This document shows positions 25,463 to 35,540 of a stretch of 44,648 bases of DNA, one piece after another; position 1 is the stretch's first letter; each line of letters begins with the position of its first letter. This DNA comes from Mycoplasmatota bacterium. GTDB taxonomy: Bacteria; Bacillota_I; Bacilli_A; RF39; UBA660. Below the pieces are notes generated by a model. That model was not told where the DNA came from. It saw nothing but the letters and a program-made list of their open reading frames with translations, and did not search any database. The stretch lies in the NCBI GenBank assembly GCA_022763805.1, contig JALERC010000001.1, positions 1 through 44,648 of the forward strand. Reading direction: 5' to 3'. The translations under genes were made by a program, and so were the position numbers.

Positions 25463-28400
25463 ATGAATAAAATTAAAGTATTGTTAATCATGATTATGAT
25501 GCTTTTTATAACAGGCTGTTATAATTATGATATGGAAATGAAAATTAATGATGATAAATCAATGGATTTTACATTGATTAATACTATTGATACTTCAAAA
25601 TTTGATAATAACGATAGTGGTGAAGTAACTACAGGTTCGGCTGCTTTATCAACAGCAAATGCTGAATTTGAAAAATATAATAAGAATTTAAAGTCAAAAG
25701 GGTATAATGTAGAAAAATATAGTGATCCTAATAACTCTAGTATAACAGGAATGAAAATTACAAAAAGATTTAATAATATTGATTATATTTCTAAAGAAGG
25801 AGAACCAACTAGAGTAAATCTTTCAAAAATAGGTGAAGAAGATTATGATGATTCTTTTTTATTTACTGTTAAAAAAGGTTTAGTTTACAATACATATACT
25901 GCTACATTTGTATTTGGAAATGAAGATGCTAATAGTTCTGAAAATGCACAAATTCAAAATTATGAATCACAAATGAATGTAACATATAGAGTTTCATTAC
26001 CAGTCCCTGCATTTAGTTCTAACTCAAATGTTATAAATGACGATGGCAAAACTTTATCTTGGACATTAAAACCAAGTGAAGTTAATATAGTAGAATATTC
26101 ATTTAAAATAGCTGATCAAATGAATTTATATTTAGCATATGGATCTGCTGGATTAATAATTCTTTTAATAATAATTGCTATAGGTGTAAATATTGGAAAC
26201 TATAGAAGAAAAAAACAAAGTATTCCAAAACAACCTAAAGAACCTAAAAAATCAAAAGAACCTAAACAAAAAAAAGAAAAAGAGAAAAAAGATAAAGATG
26301 GTAACGTAGTAAATTTAATGGCGCCACAAGAAGCACTAACAAATGAAAATCAAAATATTAATTTAATGGCACCACAAGGGGCACTAACAAACAATAATCA
26401 AATGCCTACACCAACAGTAATTGAAAGTCCAAAACCATTACATAGTGAAGACGGTCCAGCTGTAATAATAAATGCTCCAGCTGTAACAATTGAAGCAAAT
26501 GGTTCAAATAATAGTAATCCAGTTCTAGAACAATCTCAACCAGTAATGGAAGATAATCAATCTAATGAAACAACAATTGATAATAATCAATTACAAATGT
26601 CTGATGTAAAAAATCCATCTATAATGGAAAATACAAATATTGTTGATAAAAATATTACATTACAAGGGGTAAATAATGAAATTGTTAATGTACCACAAGA
26701 AAATGTATTAGATAGTATTCCAAAAATTGAAGAAGAAGTGAAAGCTGTGGTTGAAAAACCAACAGATGTATTTAATGTAGAACCGGAAAATACTGTGCCT
26801 ACAATTATTGCTCCAAAAGATACAACTGTTATTGAAGAATCAACAATTGGTGAAGTTTCATATGAAGAAGTAAAGGCAACCATAGAACAACCTAATATAG
26901 AAATAAAAGAAGAACCAAAAGTTGAAGTTCAACCAATAGAAGATAACAATAATAAAATTGTAGATATAGAAGAAGTAAAATTGGTTATACCAGAAGCAAA
27001 TGGATCAGAAACAAATAATTTAACTATTCCTGAAAATAATGAAGAAAAAAGTGTTTCTGATGTTGTAGAAAGTCCAGTAGAAGAAAATGTACAATCTCAA
27101 GAACAATTATTTCATGATGATGAAGATGATGAAGTAGTACAAATTATAGAAGACGAAGATGATATTATTGAAAATAATTCAACAAATTATACAGATACAA
27201 ATATTATAGATAAACAAGATGTAATCGAACCAAAACCTTCTATTCAACCTGTTTTAGAAAATAATCCGGTTAATACACAAAATTCTAATATGGACCAATT
27301 CGGACAACAACAAGTTCAAACTACTACAGTAGACGAGTTTGCTAACCAACAAATAGTTATACCAAATAATAATGTAGAAAATAACTTTAATGTAACAGAA
27401 GATGTTCAAAGTACTGTTTCAGAAAATATTCAATTAGAAGTTCCTGCTATGGAAGTTCCAAATGAACAATCACAAGAACAAATAGTTGATGCTTTAAATA
27501 ACAATAATCAAGTTGAGATTCCTGTTATGCAAAATGTAGAACCTAATATGGAAATGGGAGCTCATGAATCAATTGAAAATAATGTTTTAGAACAATCTCA
27601 ACCAGTAATGGAAGATAATCAATCTAATGAAACAACAATTGATAATAGTCAATTACAAATGCCTAATATGGAAAATCAAATTCAAGAAACTGTAGTAAAT
27701 AATTTAGATGAGGTGACAGTTATGCAAAATGCTAATATGGGAATACAAGAACCAATTGAAAATACTGTTTTAGAGCAACCTCAATCAGTAATAGAACCTG
27801 AACTAGAAAATGTTCAACCTGAAACATCTAATCAATCACAAGTTATTGTTCCATCAGTAGATGAAATGTTTGAAAATGCAAATAAAACTATAGATGTTCC
27901 ACAACAACAAATTGAAAATAATAAAGAAGTTGGAACAATGGAATATAATTTTGATTTTAATAATCAAACAATAAATTCACAATTACAAAATAATGAAAAT
28001 AACTTTGTTTCTACAACAAATGTTACTCCTGCACAAGATTTTACAAATGTATTCGATTCAAATCCTGTTATGGAAGCACCTAATATTGCTGCTTTTGAAA
28101 ATACACAACCTCAAGAACAAGTAATAAATACTTTAAATGATAATACTCAAATTGAGGTTCCTGTTCAAAATGTAGAACCTAATATGGGAATACAAGAACC
28201 AATTGAAAACATTGTTTTAGAGCAACCTCAATCAGTAATTGAACCAATTTCACAAGACATTCAAATAGGTGTAACAGAAGCTAATAATAATCAATTACAA
28301 ATGTCTAATATGGAAAATCAAATTCAAGAACCTGTAGTAAATAACTTAAATGGTGAGGTTCCAGTGATGCAAAATCTACAACCTAATATGGAAATAGAAA

Positions 28401-28807
28401 TAGAAAAAATTCAAGAACCACTTGAAAATCCTATTTTAGACCAAACACAAATAGAAATACCAAATGTTGAACCTGTAGATTTAAAAAATGATCAACAAAT
28501 TTCAAATGTTGTAATTCCAAATGTAGATATTTCATTACCAGAGGTTCAAATTAATGATCAAGCTGTGATTCCTGAATTTAAACCTGTTAACCAAATTATA
28601 GAACCTATGTCTATGCCTGAAACAATTCAAATTGAAGTACCTTCAAATAATAATGAAAATAAAATTGAAATGCCAATATTACCAGATATTCCTGATACAG
28701 ATCCTGGTATGGAAGAAAGTAAACATAGATATATTACAAATGTACAAATACCAACACCTGATGAAGATACAATAATAAGTGATATTGTATCGGAACCAAC
28801 TGAATAA
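25463..28807 (+). CDS. LppM-like lipoprotein with a giant N/Q/E-rich repetitive cytoplasmic tail
   Basis: An 1114-residue protein. A lipoprotein signal (FITGC, Cys19) leads into an LppM/DUF3153-like ectodomain (about 20-215). One transmembrane helix follows (about 220-242), then a Lys/Pro/Glu-rich segment, and about 840 residues of low-complexity sequence rich in Asn, Gln, Glu, Val and Pro. Within it, blocks recur: VLEQSQPVMEDNQSNETTID occurs twice, and EPIENxVLEQPQSVIEP occurs twice. LMAPQ motifs open the tail, as in the preceding gene. The tail is acidic and probably disordered. I chose the ATG at 25463, with AGAAGGG about ten bases upstream; the GTG at 25451 overlaps that site. A tail this large on a lipid-anchored, membrane-spanning protein is unusual. 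Function unknown. Confidence 0.7.
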   Translation: MNKIKVLLIMIMMLFITGCYNYDMEMKINDDKSMDFTLINTIDTSKFDNNDSGEVTTGSAALSTANAEFEKYNKNLKSKGYNVEKYSDPNNSSITGMKITKRFNNIDYISKEGEPTRVNLSKIGEEDYDDSFLFTVKKGLVYNTYTATFVFGNEDANSSENAQIQNYESQMNVTYRVSLPVPAFSSNSNVINDDGKTLSWTLKPSEVNIVEYSFKIADQMNLYLAYGSAGLIILLIIIAIGVNIGNYRRKKQSIPKQPKEPKKSKEPKQKKEKEKKDKDGNVVNLMAPQEALTNENQNINLMAPQGALTNNNQMPTPTVIESPKPLHSEDGPAVIINAPAVTIEANGSNNSNPVLEQSQPVMEDNQSNETTIDNNQLQMSDVKNPSIMENTNIVDKNITLQGVNNEIVNVPQENVLDSIPKIEEEVKAVVEKPTDVFNVEPENTVPTIIAPKDTTVIEESTIGEVSYEEVKATIEQPNIEIKEEPKVEVQPIEDNNNKIVDIEEVKLVIPEANGSETNNLTIPENNEEKSVSDVVESPVEENVQSQEQLFHDDEDDEVVQIIEDEDDIIENNSTNYTDTNIIDKQDVIEPKPSIQPVLENNPVNTQNSNMDQFGQQQVQTTTVDEFANQQIVIPNNNVENNFNVTEDVQSTVSENIQLEVPAMEVPNEQSQEQIVDALNNNNQVEIPVMQNVEPNMEMGAHESIENNVLEQSQPVMEDNQSNETTIDNSQLQMPNMENQIQETVVNNLDEVTVMQNANMGIQEPIENTVLEQPQSVIEPELENVQPETSNQSQVIVPSVDEMFENANKTIDVPQQQIENNKEVGTMEYNFDFNNQTINSQLQNNENNFVSTTNVTPAQDFTNVFDSNPVMEAPNIAAFENTQPQEQVINTLNDNTQIEVPVQNVEPNMGIQEPIENIVLEQPQSVIEPISQDIQIGVTEANNNQLQMSNMENQIQEPVVNNLNGEVPVMQNLQPNMEIEIEKIQEPLENPILDQTQIEIPNVEPVDLKNDQQISNVVIPNVDISLPEVQINDQAVIPEFKPVNQIIEPMSMPETIQIEVPSNNNENKIEMPILPDIPDTDPGMEESKHRYITNVQIPTPDEDTIISDIVSEPTE

Positions 28808-28814
28808 TATATTA

Positions 28815-31800
28815 ATGAAAAATAAATATATTAAATTATTAATTTGCTTTGTAATAATTACTTTAATGTTTACTGGCTGTAATTCAAAAAAAGAAAATAA
28901 TGAAGTTACGAAAAATGAAAGTATAAAAATAGACAAAGAAGAAGTTATTGAAGAAGAAACAGATGATAAACCATCATCTGGTTCTTCTAATAATAACCAA
29001 AAACCATCAAATAGTGGTTCTTCTAATAATAACCAAAAACCATCAAATAGTGGTTCTTCAAATAATGATGATAAGCAATCAAATAATAGCACATCAGAAA
29101 ACAATAAAAAACCTTCAAACGGGAGTACAACAGAAAATAATCAAAAACCATCAAATAGTGGTTCTTCAAATAATAATGAGAAGCCATCAAATGGTGGAAC
29201 TACAAATACTACTACAAAATATGGTACAGTAGTTATTAAATATGTTGATGAGGATAATGAAAGTATTGCCACACCAAAAACAGATAATACAGCAAAGGTA
29301 GGTTCAACATACAATTATAAAGCACCAAGTATTATAGGTTATACAAATATTAATACTACTGAAAGTGTTTCAATAACTAAAGAAAATGAGAAAAAAGAAA
29401 TAACATTTAAATATGCTAATCAAGACTTTGTTCCTTATATTTCTCTTTACTTTGTTACTCCAACAGTTAAAACAGGAGAAGAAACAAAACTTAAATTTTA
29501 TGTAACAGATTATTATCAAAGAGAATATCGAGATGATGATAATTCTAAAACATTTACTATTAGAATATCAGTTGATGGAAAACAAGATATAGTTAAAACA
29601 TTAAGTGCTGGTGTACATGAAATTAGTCTAGGGTCATTTGCAAATGAAGGAAATGTAGATTTTACAATTATGGCTACTGATCAATATGGTAGAAATTCTC
29701 ATAAAATATATCATTATTTTAGAGTTAAAAATGCAACACCTAGAAAAGAATATTCTATGACAACATCTGATTTAACAAAATATAATATTAAAAACGATGA
29801 TTCATATGCAATTAGAAAATATGTAGATGTAAATGAAATATCTGATAATATTATTAATACGATGTCAGAAGCATATGATAATGAATCCGTACCTGACGGA
29901 AAATACGTAGTTTTAATACCAAGAAACATAAATGATAATAATAAATTTGGTTATAAATTGTATAAATATGTAAGAGTAAAATATTCAAGTACATACAACA
30001 AAGATAATGTATTACAAGAATCTGTTAATACAAGAACAGGATTACAAAATTTCTTAGATGATAAAGTAAAAGAAGGATATAATTATGTAAAATTACTTCC
30101 TGGAATATATAGAATAGACCATCAAAAATCAATATATATGCCATCTAATTTGACTCTTGATATGAATCAAGCAACTATTAAGTTAAATCAATTTACTGGT
30201 GATAGTGCATATATGTTATCCTTAGATAATACTTATGATTCACATTTAATTAATGGTAACTTTGAAGGAGATTATTATGAACATGATTATATTAATTCTC
30301 CTAATAATTCTGAATGGCCATTAGGAATAGGTTTATCAGGAAATGCTGAATATTCATCAATTGAGAATGTTAATGTTAGAGATATAACAGGATATGGTGT
30401 TGTAACATCTATGAGCAAAAAAGAAGGTTATACTTATTTTCAACCTACAGGTTTAAGTAATTTTAAAAATGTAGATATTAATAGACAAACCGGTGAGGAA
30501 ATAAATAATCCTAATAGATTAACGTCAGACTATAAAGATTTATCAAAAGTAATTGGAACGTCTAAATATATACAAATATCTAAATATTTGGGATATCAAG
30601 GAAGAATAGGTAATTCATGGAATTTAATAGTACATTTCTATGATGAAAATAAAAAATTAATTGAATCTGTTGATGGTTATCAATATAGAAGAATTAAATT
30701 ACCAGTGAATGCTAAATTTTTAAGAGTAACATTATTAAATGCTAAAGGTATTACTAATGAAGATGCTAGTAACTTAACAGTAGTATATTTTAAAGTTCCT
30801 ACTAATTCTATAGTAAAAAATGTCTTAATTGATAATGCTAGATGTGTTGGAATGGCACCATCACAAATGAATAATTTACTATTTACTGACATGGAGTTTA
30901 CAAGAAATGGTCAAACTGGAGCATTTAGTGCTATGGATGCTGAAGATGGTTGGGATCAAATGCAAGATATAACTTTCAGAAATCTAGATTTCCATGATAA
31001 TCATAGAAATGATTTCCTAACATGTGCAGGTCATAATTTTATAGTTGAAAATATGATACGTGGTAATTTACATATATATGGTAGAACAAATTCATTTGTA
31101 TATGAAAACAATAAAAACTCTACAACATCTAATTTAAAAGTGTTTGCAAATTATAAAGCACGTGGAGGATATTATCGTATTCAAAATAATAATTTAAAAA
31201 GTGCTTCTATTGGTTCAGATAATAACAATTTTTCATGGCCAATACATATTAAAAATACAACATTTACAGAAAGAGCTACTTCAGTGATTGAACTTGATGA
31301 AACAACTAAAAAGTTTAAAAATACCTCAGGATATTATAGAAACTGTACATTAAAATATAATGGTCCTGATAAAATGGGAACAGGGGAAGGAGTTTTCAAA
31401 AACTGTATAGTAAGTGGATACAATGCTGAAAATTTTGGTGGATATTATATAGACTCTACATTCGAAAATATTACAGGTAATATGCATAAAACATTCCAAT
31501 TTGAAAATTGTAAGATATCTAACATAAATGTAAATGGTGGAGCATATGAACCACATTTATATATAGACAATAGTACAATTACAAATTATAGTCATAATAA
31601 TATATACTGGAATCCAGGATATTATATGGATATAAGAAATAGCACCATTAATAACGAACAACATTTCTTAAGGACACCTACATATTCAGTAAAATATCCA
31701 GTAATATTTACAAATAATAAAATTACGTTAAATGGAGATAAAGGATTAATTACATTCTATGATAATAGACAACATGGAGATTATGAAAGGACATATTTTA

Positions 31801-31976
31801 TGTTGGATAATAATACAATTAATGCCCCAAACTCAAAATATGTATTTACTGGTTTAACTGATACAAAAGATAATAAATTTGGAATTATCCTTAAAGGAAA
31901 TACTTTAAATTCTGGTTTAACATATTTAGAACCAAATGTGGAATCTTATCCAAATATAACAGTAACAAGAAAATAG
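28815..31976 (+). CDS. Surface lipoprotein with MucBP domain and right-handed beta-helix
   Basis: A 1053-residue lipoprotein (LMFTGC, Cys22). A Ser/Asn/Lys/Pro repeat linker (about 55-130) is followed by a MucBP-like domain (VVIKYVDEDNESIATP, then a YKAPSIIGY turn, about 140-205). A beta-sandwich-like region comes next, and then a long parallel beta-helix of pectate-lyase type, beginning near TRTGLQNFLDDK and LLPGIYRID. The helix region has repeated strands with Asn ladders to the C-terminus. The start is the ATG at 28815, seven bases after the previous stop; the ribosome binding site is weak, so coupling is likely. MucBP suggests adhesion to mucus, and beta-helices of this class bind or cleave polysaccharides. 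No catalytic residues can be assigned. Confidence 0.8.
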   Translation: MKNKYIKLLICFVIITLMFTGCNSKKENNEVTKNESIKIDKEEVIEEETDDKPSSGSSNNNQKPSNSGSSNNNQKPSNSGSSNNDDKQSNNSTSENNKKPSNGSTTENNQKPSNSGSSNNNEKPSNGGTTNTTTKYGTVVIKYVDEDNESIATPKTDNTAKVGSTYNYKAPSIIGYTNINTTESVSITKENEKKEITFKYANQDFVPYISLYFVTPTVKTGEETKLKFYVTDYYQREYRDDDNSKTFTIRISVDGKQDIVKTLSAGVHEISLGSFANEGNVDFTIMATDQYGRNSHKIYHYFRVKNATPRKEYSMTTSDLTKYNIKNDDSYAIRKYVDVNEISDNIINTMSEAYDNESVPDGKYVVLIPRNINDNNKFGYKLYKYVRVKYSSTYNKDNVLQESVNTRTGLQNFLDDKVKEGYNYVKLLPGIYRIDHQKSIYMPSNLTLDMNQATIKLNQFTGDSAYMLSLDNTYDSHLINGNFEGDYYEHDYINSPNNSEWPLGIGLSGNAEYSSIENVNVRDITGYGVVTSMSKKEGYTYFQPTGLSNFKNVDINRQTGEEINNPNRLTSDYKDLSKVIGTSKYIQISKYLGYQGRIGNSWNLIVHFYDENKKLIESVDGYQYRRIKLPVNAKFLRVTLLNAKGITNEDASNLTVVYFKVPTNSIVKNVLIDNARCVGMAPSQMNNLLFTDMEFTRNGQTGAFSAMDAEDGWDQMQDITFRNLDFHDNHRNDFLTCAGHNFIVENMIRGNLHIYGRTNSFVYENNKNSTTSNLKVFANYKARGGYYRIQNNNLKSASIGSDNNNFSWPIHIKNTTFTERATSVIELDETTKKFKNTSGYYRNCTLKYNGPDKMGTGEGVFKNCIVSGYNAENFGGYYIDSTFENITGNMHKTFQFENCKISNINVNGGAYEPHLYIDNSTITNYSHNNIYWNPGYYMDIRNSTINNEQHFLRTPTYSVKYPVIFTNNKITLNGDKGLITFYDNRQHGDYERTYFMLDNNTINAPNSKYVFTGLTDTKDNKFGIILKGNTLNSGLTYLEPNVESYPNITVTRK
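28980..29195 (+). repeat. 36-bp tandem repeat encoding a Ser/Asn/Pro linker
   Basis: A 36-bp unit starting GGTTCTTCTAATAATAACCA is repeated exactly at 28980 and 29016, with diverged copies up to about 29195. Each encodes GSSNNNQKPSNS. It forms the flexible stalk of the lipoprotein and could vary in copy number by slippage. Confidence 0.85.
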
Positions 31977-31983
31977 GTGAAAT

Positions 31984-32391
31984 ATGAAAAAAATATTAAT
32001 ATTGTTATGTACTATTACATTTATTTTATGTGGTTGTCAAAAAAAAGAAAATTCTATTATGCCACTTGCAATAATAATGGAAAAAATTTGTGATGGGGTT
32101 ACATTAGATAATACAAGATCATTAGCACTTAATGATTATAGAAAAGAAATATATAATTTAGGTGGTATTGACTATGATGATGCACAATTATCCGTATCTT
32201 ATAATGAAGAAGCAAAATATATTCTATTATTAAGAACAAGTGATACTAAAAAATTATTAAAACAATTGTCTAATCGTTTTAGTGAAAGAGCAACAATTCT
32301 TGAAAAAAATGATGTAATAATTGTTATTACATACGATAATAGTGAAGAAAAGAGAACAATTTTAAGAAATTTTAGAAAATTAGATTTTTAA
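31984..32391 (+). CDS. Small lipoprotein, possibly DUF4358-like
   Basis: A 135-residue lipoprotein with signal FILCGC. The mature part has a beta-alpha pattern with ALNDYRKEIYNLGGID and KYILLLRTSDTKKLLK, which recalls DUF4358 lipoproteins from memory. It starts seven bases after the beta-helix gene, behind AGGTGA, and is probably cotranscribed. Function unknown. Confidence 0.6.
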   Translation: MKKILILLCTITFILCGCQKKENSIMPLAIIMEKICDGVTLDNTRSLALNDYRKEIYNLGGIDYDDAQLSVSYNEEAKYILLLRTSDTKKLLKQLSNRFSERATILEKNDVIIVITYDNSEEKRTILRNFRKLDF

Positions 32392-32417
32392 AAAGGACTA
32401 TTTTGTCTCTTTTTTTG
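32389..32417 (+). terminator. Probable terminator after the small lipoprotein
   Basis: AAAAAGGAC and GTCTCTTTTT form an imperfect hairpin (one bulge), followed by further T residues. Confidence 0.55.
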
Positions 32418-32461
32418 TTGTCAAAATTTTGATATAATATATATAGAAAAAGGTGCATAAA

Positions 32462-33640
32462 ATGAATGAAAATTTTTTATTATTATTTAAAAATAAATTA
32501 GATGTAGAAAAATTAAAGTGGGAAGTTAATAATTGTTTAAATGATAGTATTATATATAAAAATTCACTAATAGAATCTGTTATTAAATATCCATTAAGCG
32601 ATCATAAAACATGGAAAAAAATATTAAAAATAAGTAATTTAAGTATAGATAATATAAATGAAGTTTTACAAAGATATGACGATTTAACGAGAAATATTTT
32701 AAAAGATGATAAAAAATTAGGTTATGTTATTAAAGAGCGAAATGTTATGATTGCATATAATAGTGATGATATAATTGTTCAGTTAAATAATAATTATATA
32801 AATTCATGTTATGTAAGAACAGGACAAGTAGATATGTTTCCATTATTATATACATTAAAATATAATTCATATAATATGTTTTTTTTAGATAGAACAGGAC
32901 CTATAGAATATTATGATAGTGAATTAAAAAATAAAATAGAAACAATAATAAATAAAAATCAAAATATTAGACAAAGCATCTTAGAATATGCTAATGAAGA
33001 TAAAAAGTACATTTCATACCATTTGATTAGAGATTATGAAAAAGGAAAAACAAATTATACAATACTTGAACTTGAAAACTATATAAAGCACCTAGAAAAT
33101 GATATAACAAAAATATTAAGATCAAGAAGAAAAATTTTTAATCAAATAGATTCTATCGATTTAAAATTAAAAGAAATTGATGAACACAATAAAAACATTA
33201 TAAAAGAAATAAGAAAATATAATATCTTTTTAGAAGAACAACAAAAACTTAAATTAATTGAAGATGAAAAAATAAAAACAAATAAAACAGATAAATTTAT
33301 TAAAACATATGCAGATATCTTTTTAGAATTTTCTAAAAAAGATAATGAAGAATTAATAGAAGAATACTTACATAATAAAATAAGTGACATGTATAAGCAA
33401 ATAAATAACTATCCTAAAGAATTATTAGAACAAAAAGAAAGTTTATTAAATAAAATTGAAAAAGATATTATAAATAGTTATTTGATAGCTATAAATTATT
33501 ATTTAATAATGATTTCAATATCATTAAGTGATAACAAATTAGAATCTATTTATGAAGGTAATTTAATTAATAAAGCTATTTTTAATGTAAAAGAAATACA
33601 AGAATTAATAGAATTAATCAATAAAAATTTACTTGATTAA
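32462..33640 (+). CDS. Hypothetical coiled-coil protein at the start of the accessory island
   Basis: A 392-residue soluble, highly charged protein. The region from about 200 to 300 is rich in Lys, Glu and Ile in heptad-like order and probably forms a coiled coil. No signal peptide or motif is recognised. The ATG at 32462 is preferred over the GTG at 32453, which lies in the AAAAAGGTG ribosome binding site. A TATAAT box is at about 32432. It is transcribed in the same direction as the HExxH genes that follow but has its own terminator. Function unknown. Confidence 0.6.
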   Translation: MNENFLLLFKNKLDVEKLKWEVNNCLNDSIIYKNSLIESVIKYPLSDHKTWKKILKISNLSIDNINEVLQRYDDLTRNILKDDKKLGYVIKERNVMIAYNSDDIIVQLNNNYINSCYVRTGQVDMFPLLYTLKYNSYNMFFLDRTGPIEYYDSELKNKIETIINKNQNIRQSILEYANEDKKYISYHLIRDYEKGKTNYTILELENYIKHLENDITKILRSRRKIFNQIDSIDLKLKEIDEHNKNIIKEIRKYNIFLEEQQKLKLIEDEKIKTNKTDKFIKTYADIFLEFSKKDNEELIEEYLHNKISDMYKQINNYPKELLEQKESLLNKIEKDIINSYLIAINYYLIMISISLSDNKLESIYEGNLINKAIFNVKEIQELIELINKNLLD

Positions 33641-33650
33641 TTCTTTTTTT
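33611..33650 (+). terminator. Terminator overlapping the end of the coiled-coil gene
   Basis: GAATTAATCAA (33611-33621) and TTGATTAATTC (33633-33643) are perfectly complementary and followed by seven T residues. The stop codon lies in the right arm. Confidence 0.85.
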
Positions 33651-33771
33651 ATATGTTATTATATATAATTAAGAGGTGGTTATATGCTTAATAAATAAAG
33701 TATGATTTACAATATAAATAGGAAAACAATAAAAGCATATAAAGAACTAGTATTAAAAAGGAGTAAATAAA

Positions 33772-33855
33772 ATGACCATAGAAGAATTATTATATTATAA
33801 AGATTATGAAAATTATTGTTATAAGAATGAAACAAGAAATATAAAAAAAATATGA
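33772..33855 (+). CDS. Short ORF resembling the N-terminus of the HExxH family
   Basis: A 27-codon ORF starts with ATG after AAAAAGGAGT and ends in an ATGA overlap with the next gene. It begins MTIEELLYYKDYENY, similar to MTVEEIMTFKN at the start of the family member at 37819. It could be a leader peptide, or an N-terminus separated from the next gene by a frameshift near 33850. Confidence 0.45.
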   Translation: MTIEELLYYKDYENYCYKNETRNIKKI

Positions 33856-34637
33856 ATGAAAAAGAAGTAAAAGAATTATTAAAAGAAGGTAAATATTATT
33901 CTAAATTTGCACCCAAAAAATTAAAAATGCAATATATATTATCATATGTTGTATTAGTAAATATGTTTAAAGATAAAGAAAAAATATTAAATACTTTATA
34001 TGATACACCAGTTATGTATAAAAAAAGAACGACAGCAGGAGAGTTGACTGGAGATGATAATGTTAGTTTTCAAAAGGGTTTTACAAGAATATTTGAAGAT
34101 GGTTCAAAAATAATATATTTAGGTGATATATATAATGGTAAAAAAATAAGTGAAGTAGAACTATTAAACAATTTTTTACACGAATTTAGACATGTATTAA
34201 CATCAAACATGTTCGATATAGGTTTACGAAAAGATAATAATTATATAAGTATAGAAGAAGTTTATAATACTTATTTTACTGAAATACTTATAAACAATTT
34301 AATATCATTAAATTATTATGATATTAATGACTATAAAATAAAATATTATTTAAAAAAAATAAAACAGGAATACTATTATCATTCACCTGCATATAGAGAA
34401 GAAATGATACTTACTAACCCGGTAATTTTAAATAAAGAATTATCAGAAGAAATAAATAGATTATCATTTAAATGTGAAAATGAGAAAGCAAGAAATATTT
34501 TTCCTGAATTTATACAATATGCAACTTCATTAGATGAAATAAGTAATATCCTAAATACAAGAATAGGAGTTAATGAAATAGAAAAAATACTTGCATTTAA
34601 ACAAAAAACATTACAACTAGAAAAAATGATAAAATGA
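33852..34637 (+). CDS. HExxH-motif protein of the tandem family, member 1
   Basis: A 261-residue soluble protein with HEFRH (residues 110-114), the signature of zinc metallopeptidases. It is followed about 30-35 residues later by EEVYNTYFT, a pattern conserved in all members and a candidate for the third zinc ligand (Glu). The N-terminal half is helical. It lacks a signal peptide. The start overlaps the stop of a short ORF that may be its original N-terminus. The next, broken member begins at its stop codon (ATGA). Function is unknown; peptidase activity is an inference from the motif. Confidence 0.65.
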   Translation: MNEKEVKELLKEGKYYSKFAPKKLKMQYILSYVVLVNMFKDKEKILNTLYDTPVMYKKRTTAGELTGDDNVSFQKGFTRIFEDGSKIIYLGDIYNGKKISEVELLNNFLHEFRHVLTSNMFDIGLRKDNNYISIEEVYNTYFTEILINNLISLNYYDINDYKIKYYLKKIKQEYYYHSPAYREEMILTNPVILNKELSEEINRLSFKCENEKARNIFPEFIQYATSLDEISNILNTRIGVNEIEKILAFKQKTLQLEKMIK

Positions 34638-35494
34638 TTACACGTGAAAAATATCACCATTATGATAAATCAGCCCTTGATTATAATATACCTGATATGA
34701 AAGAAAAATTATGTTATGCAATAGAATTATTAAAAGATAAAGATTATTCAAGTGCTCAAAAAGATTACTAGCATATTCGAGTATTATATTAGATAATGAA
34801 TATCATGATAAAAGAATATATGATATCATCAGTAAAATATTTTTTGATTTCAACCTACCTTTTAATGATGATTCATTGGGCCAAACAATATATAATTATA
34901 ATTTATTATCTGATAATCCAAAATTAACAATTAAAAAAATAAATATATGTACACAATATAGAAACTTAATAAGAATACAATCAACATTATTACATGAATT
35001 AAGACATGTAGTCACAAGTTTAAATTGATCTAGGAAATGACGAAATATATTCTAGAATGGGGCTAAGACAAGAAATATATAATAAAAATAAAAAAACATA
35101 TATTAAAATTGGTAATAATATTGATGAAGTTTATAATACATATATAACAGATATGAATATGACAAAATTATTAGCATTAAAAAAACATAATCAATCTCAT
35201 TTTTTAAAATTGCTTAAAAATCCTCAACCATCCGGTTATTACCAAAGTGGTGCATATCAAGAATTAATATCTTTTATATATCCATTATTATTATGTAAAG
35301 AATTAACAAAATTTGCTGATGAAGCAGCTTATGTAGGTGAAGTCAATAATTATACAGATATGTTTGATAATTTATTTTCTAATATTATTAGTGCTTATGA
35401 TTTTATGCTTATTTTAGATCATAATGAAATAAATGAAGATAATAAAAAGTTAGTTTTAGAAATGTATAATCAATATAATAAATTTGTAAAATAA
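34634..35494 (+). pseudogene. HExxH-motif family member 2, broken by two frameshifts
   Basis: The ATG at 34634 overlaps the previous stop. The frame runs to a stop near 34770. The next frame continues with LLAYSSIILDNEYHDKR and reaches TLLHELRHVV, then a stop near 35028. A third frame continues with DLGNDEIYSRMGLRQ and the conserved DEVYNTYITDMNMT and NPQPSGYYQSGAYQE to 35494. All family blocks are present, so two small indels have inactivated an otherwise complete gene of about 285 codons. The part from 35057 alone could be translated but lacks HExxH. Confidence 0.85.
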
Positions 35495-35540
35495 ATTATT
35501 AATGATATAATAATATTAATTTTTCTAAGTTGGTGATTTT

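Noticed and set aside
26500..28400. CRISPR array, suggested by recurring DNA blocks
   Set aside because: The repeats are imperfect, irregularly spaced, in coding register, and encode a low-complexity protein tail; no cas genes are nearby.
28948..29232. Alternative-frame ORF across the lipoprotein repeat stalk
   Set aside because: It results from the 36-bp repeats being free of stops in a second frame; the lipoprotein frame has signal, lipobox and downstream domains.
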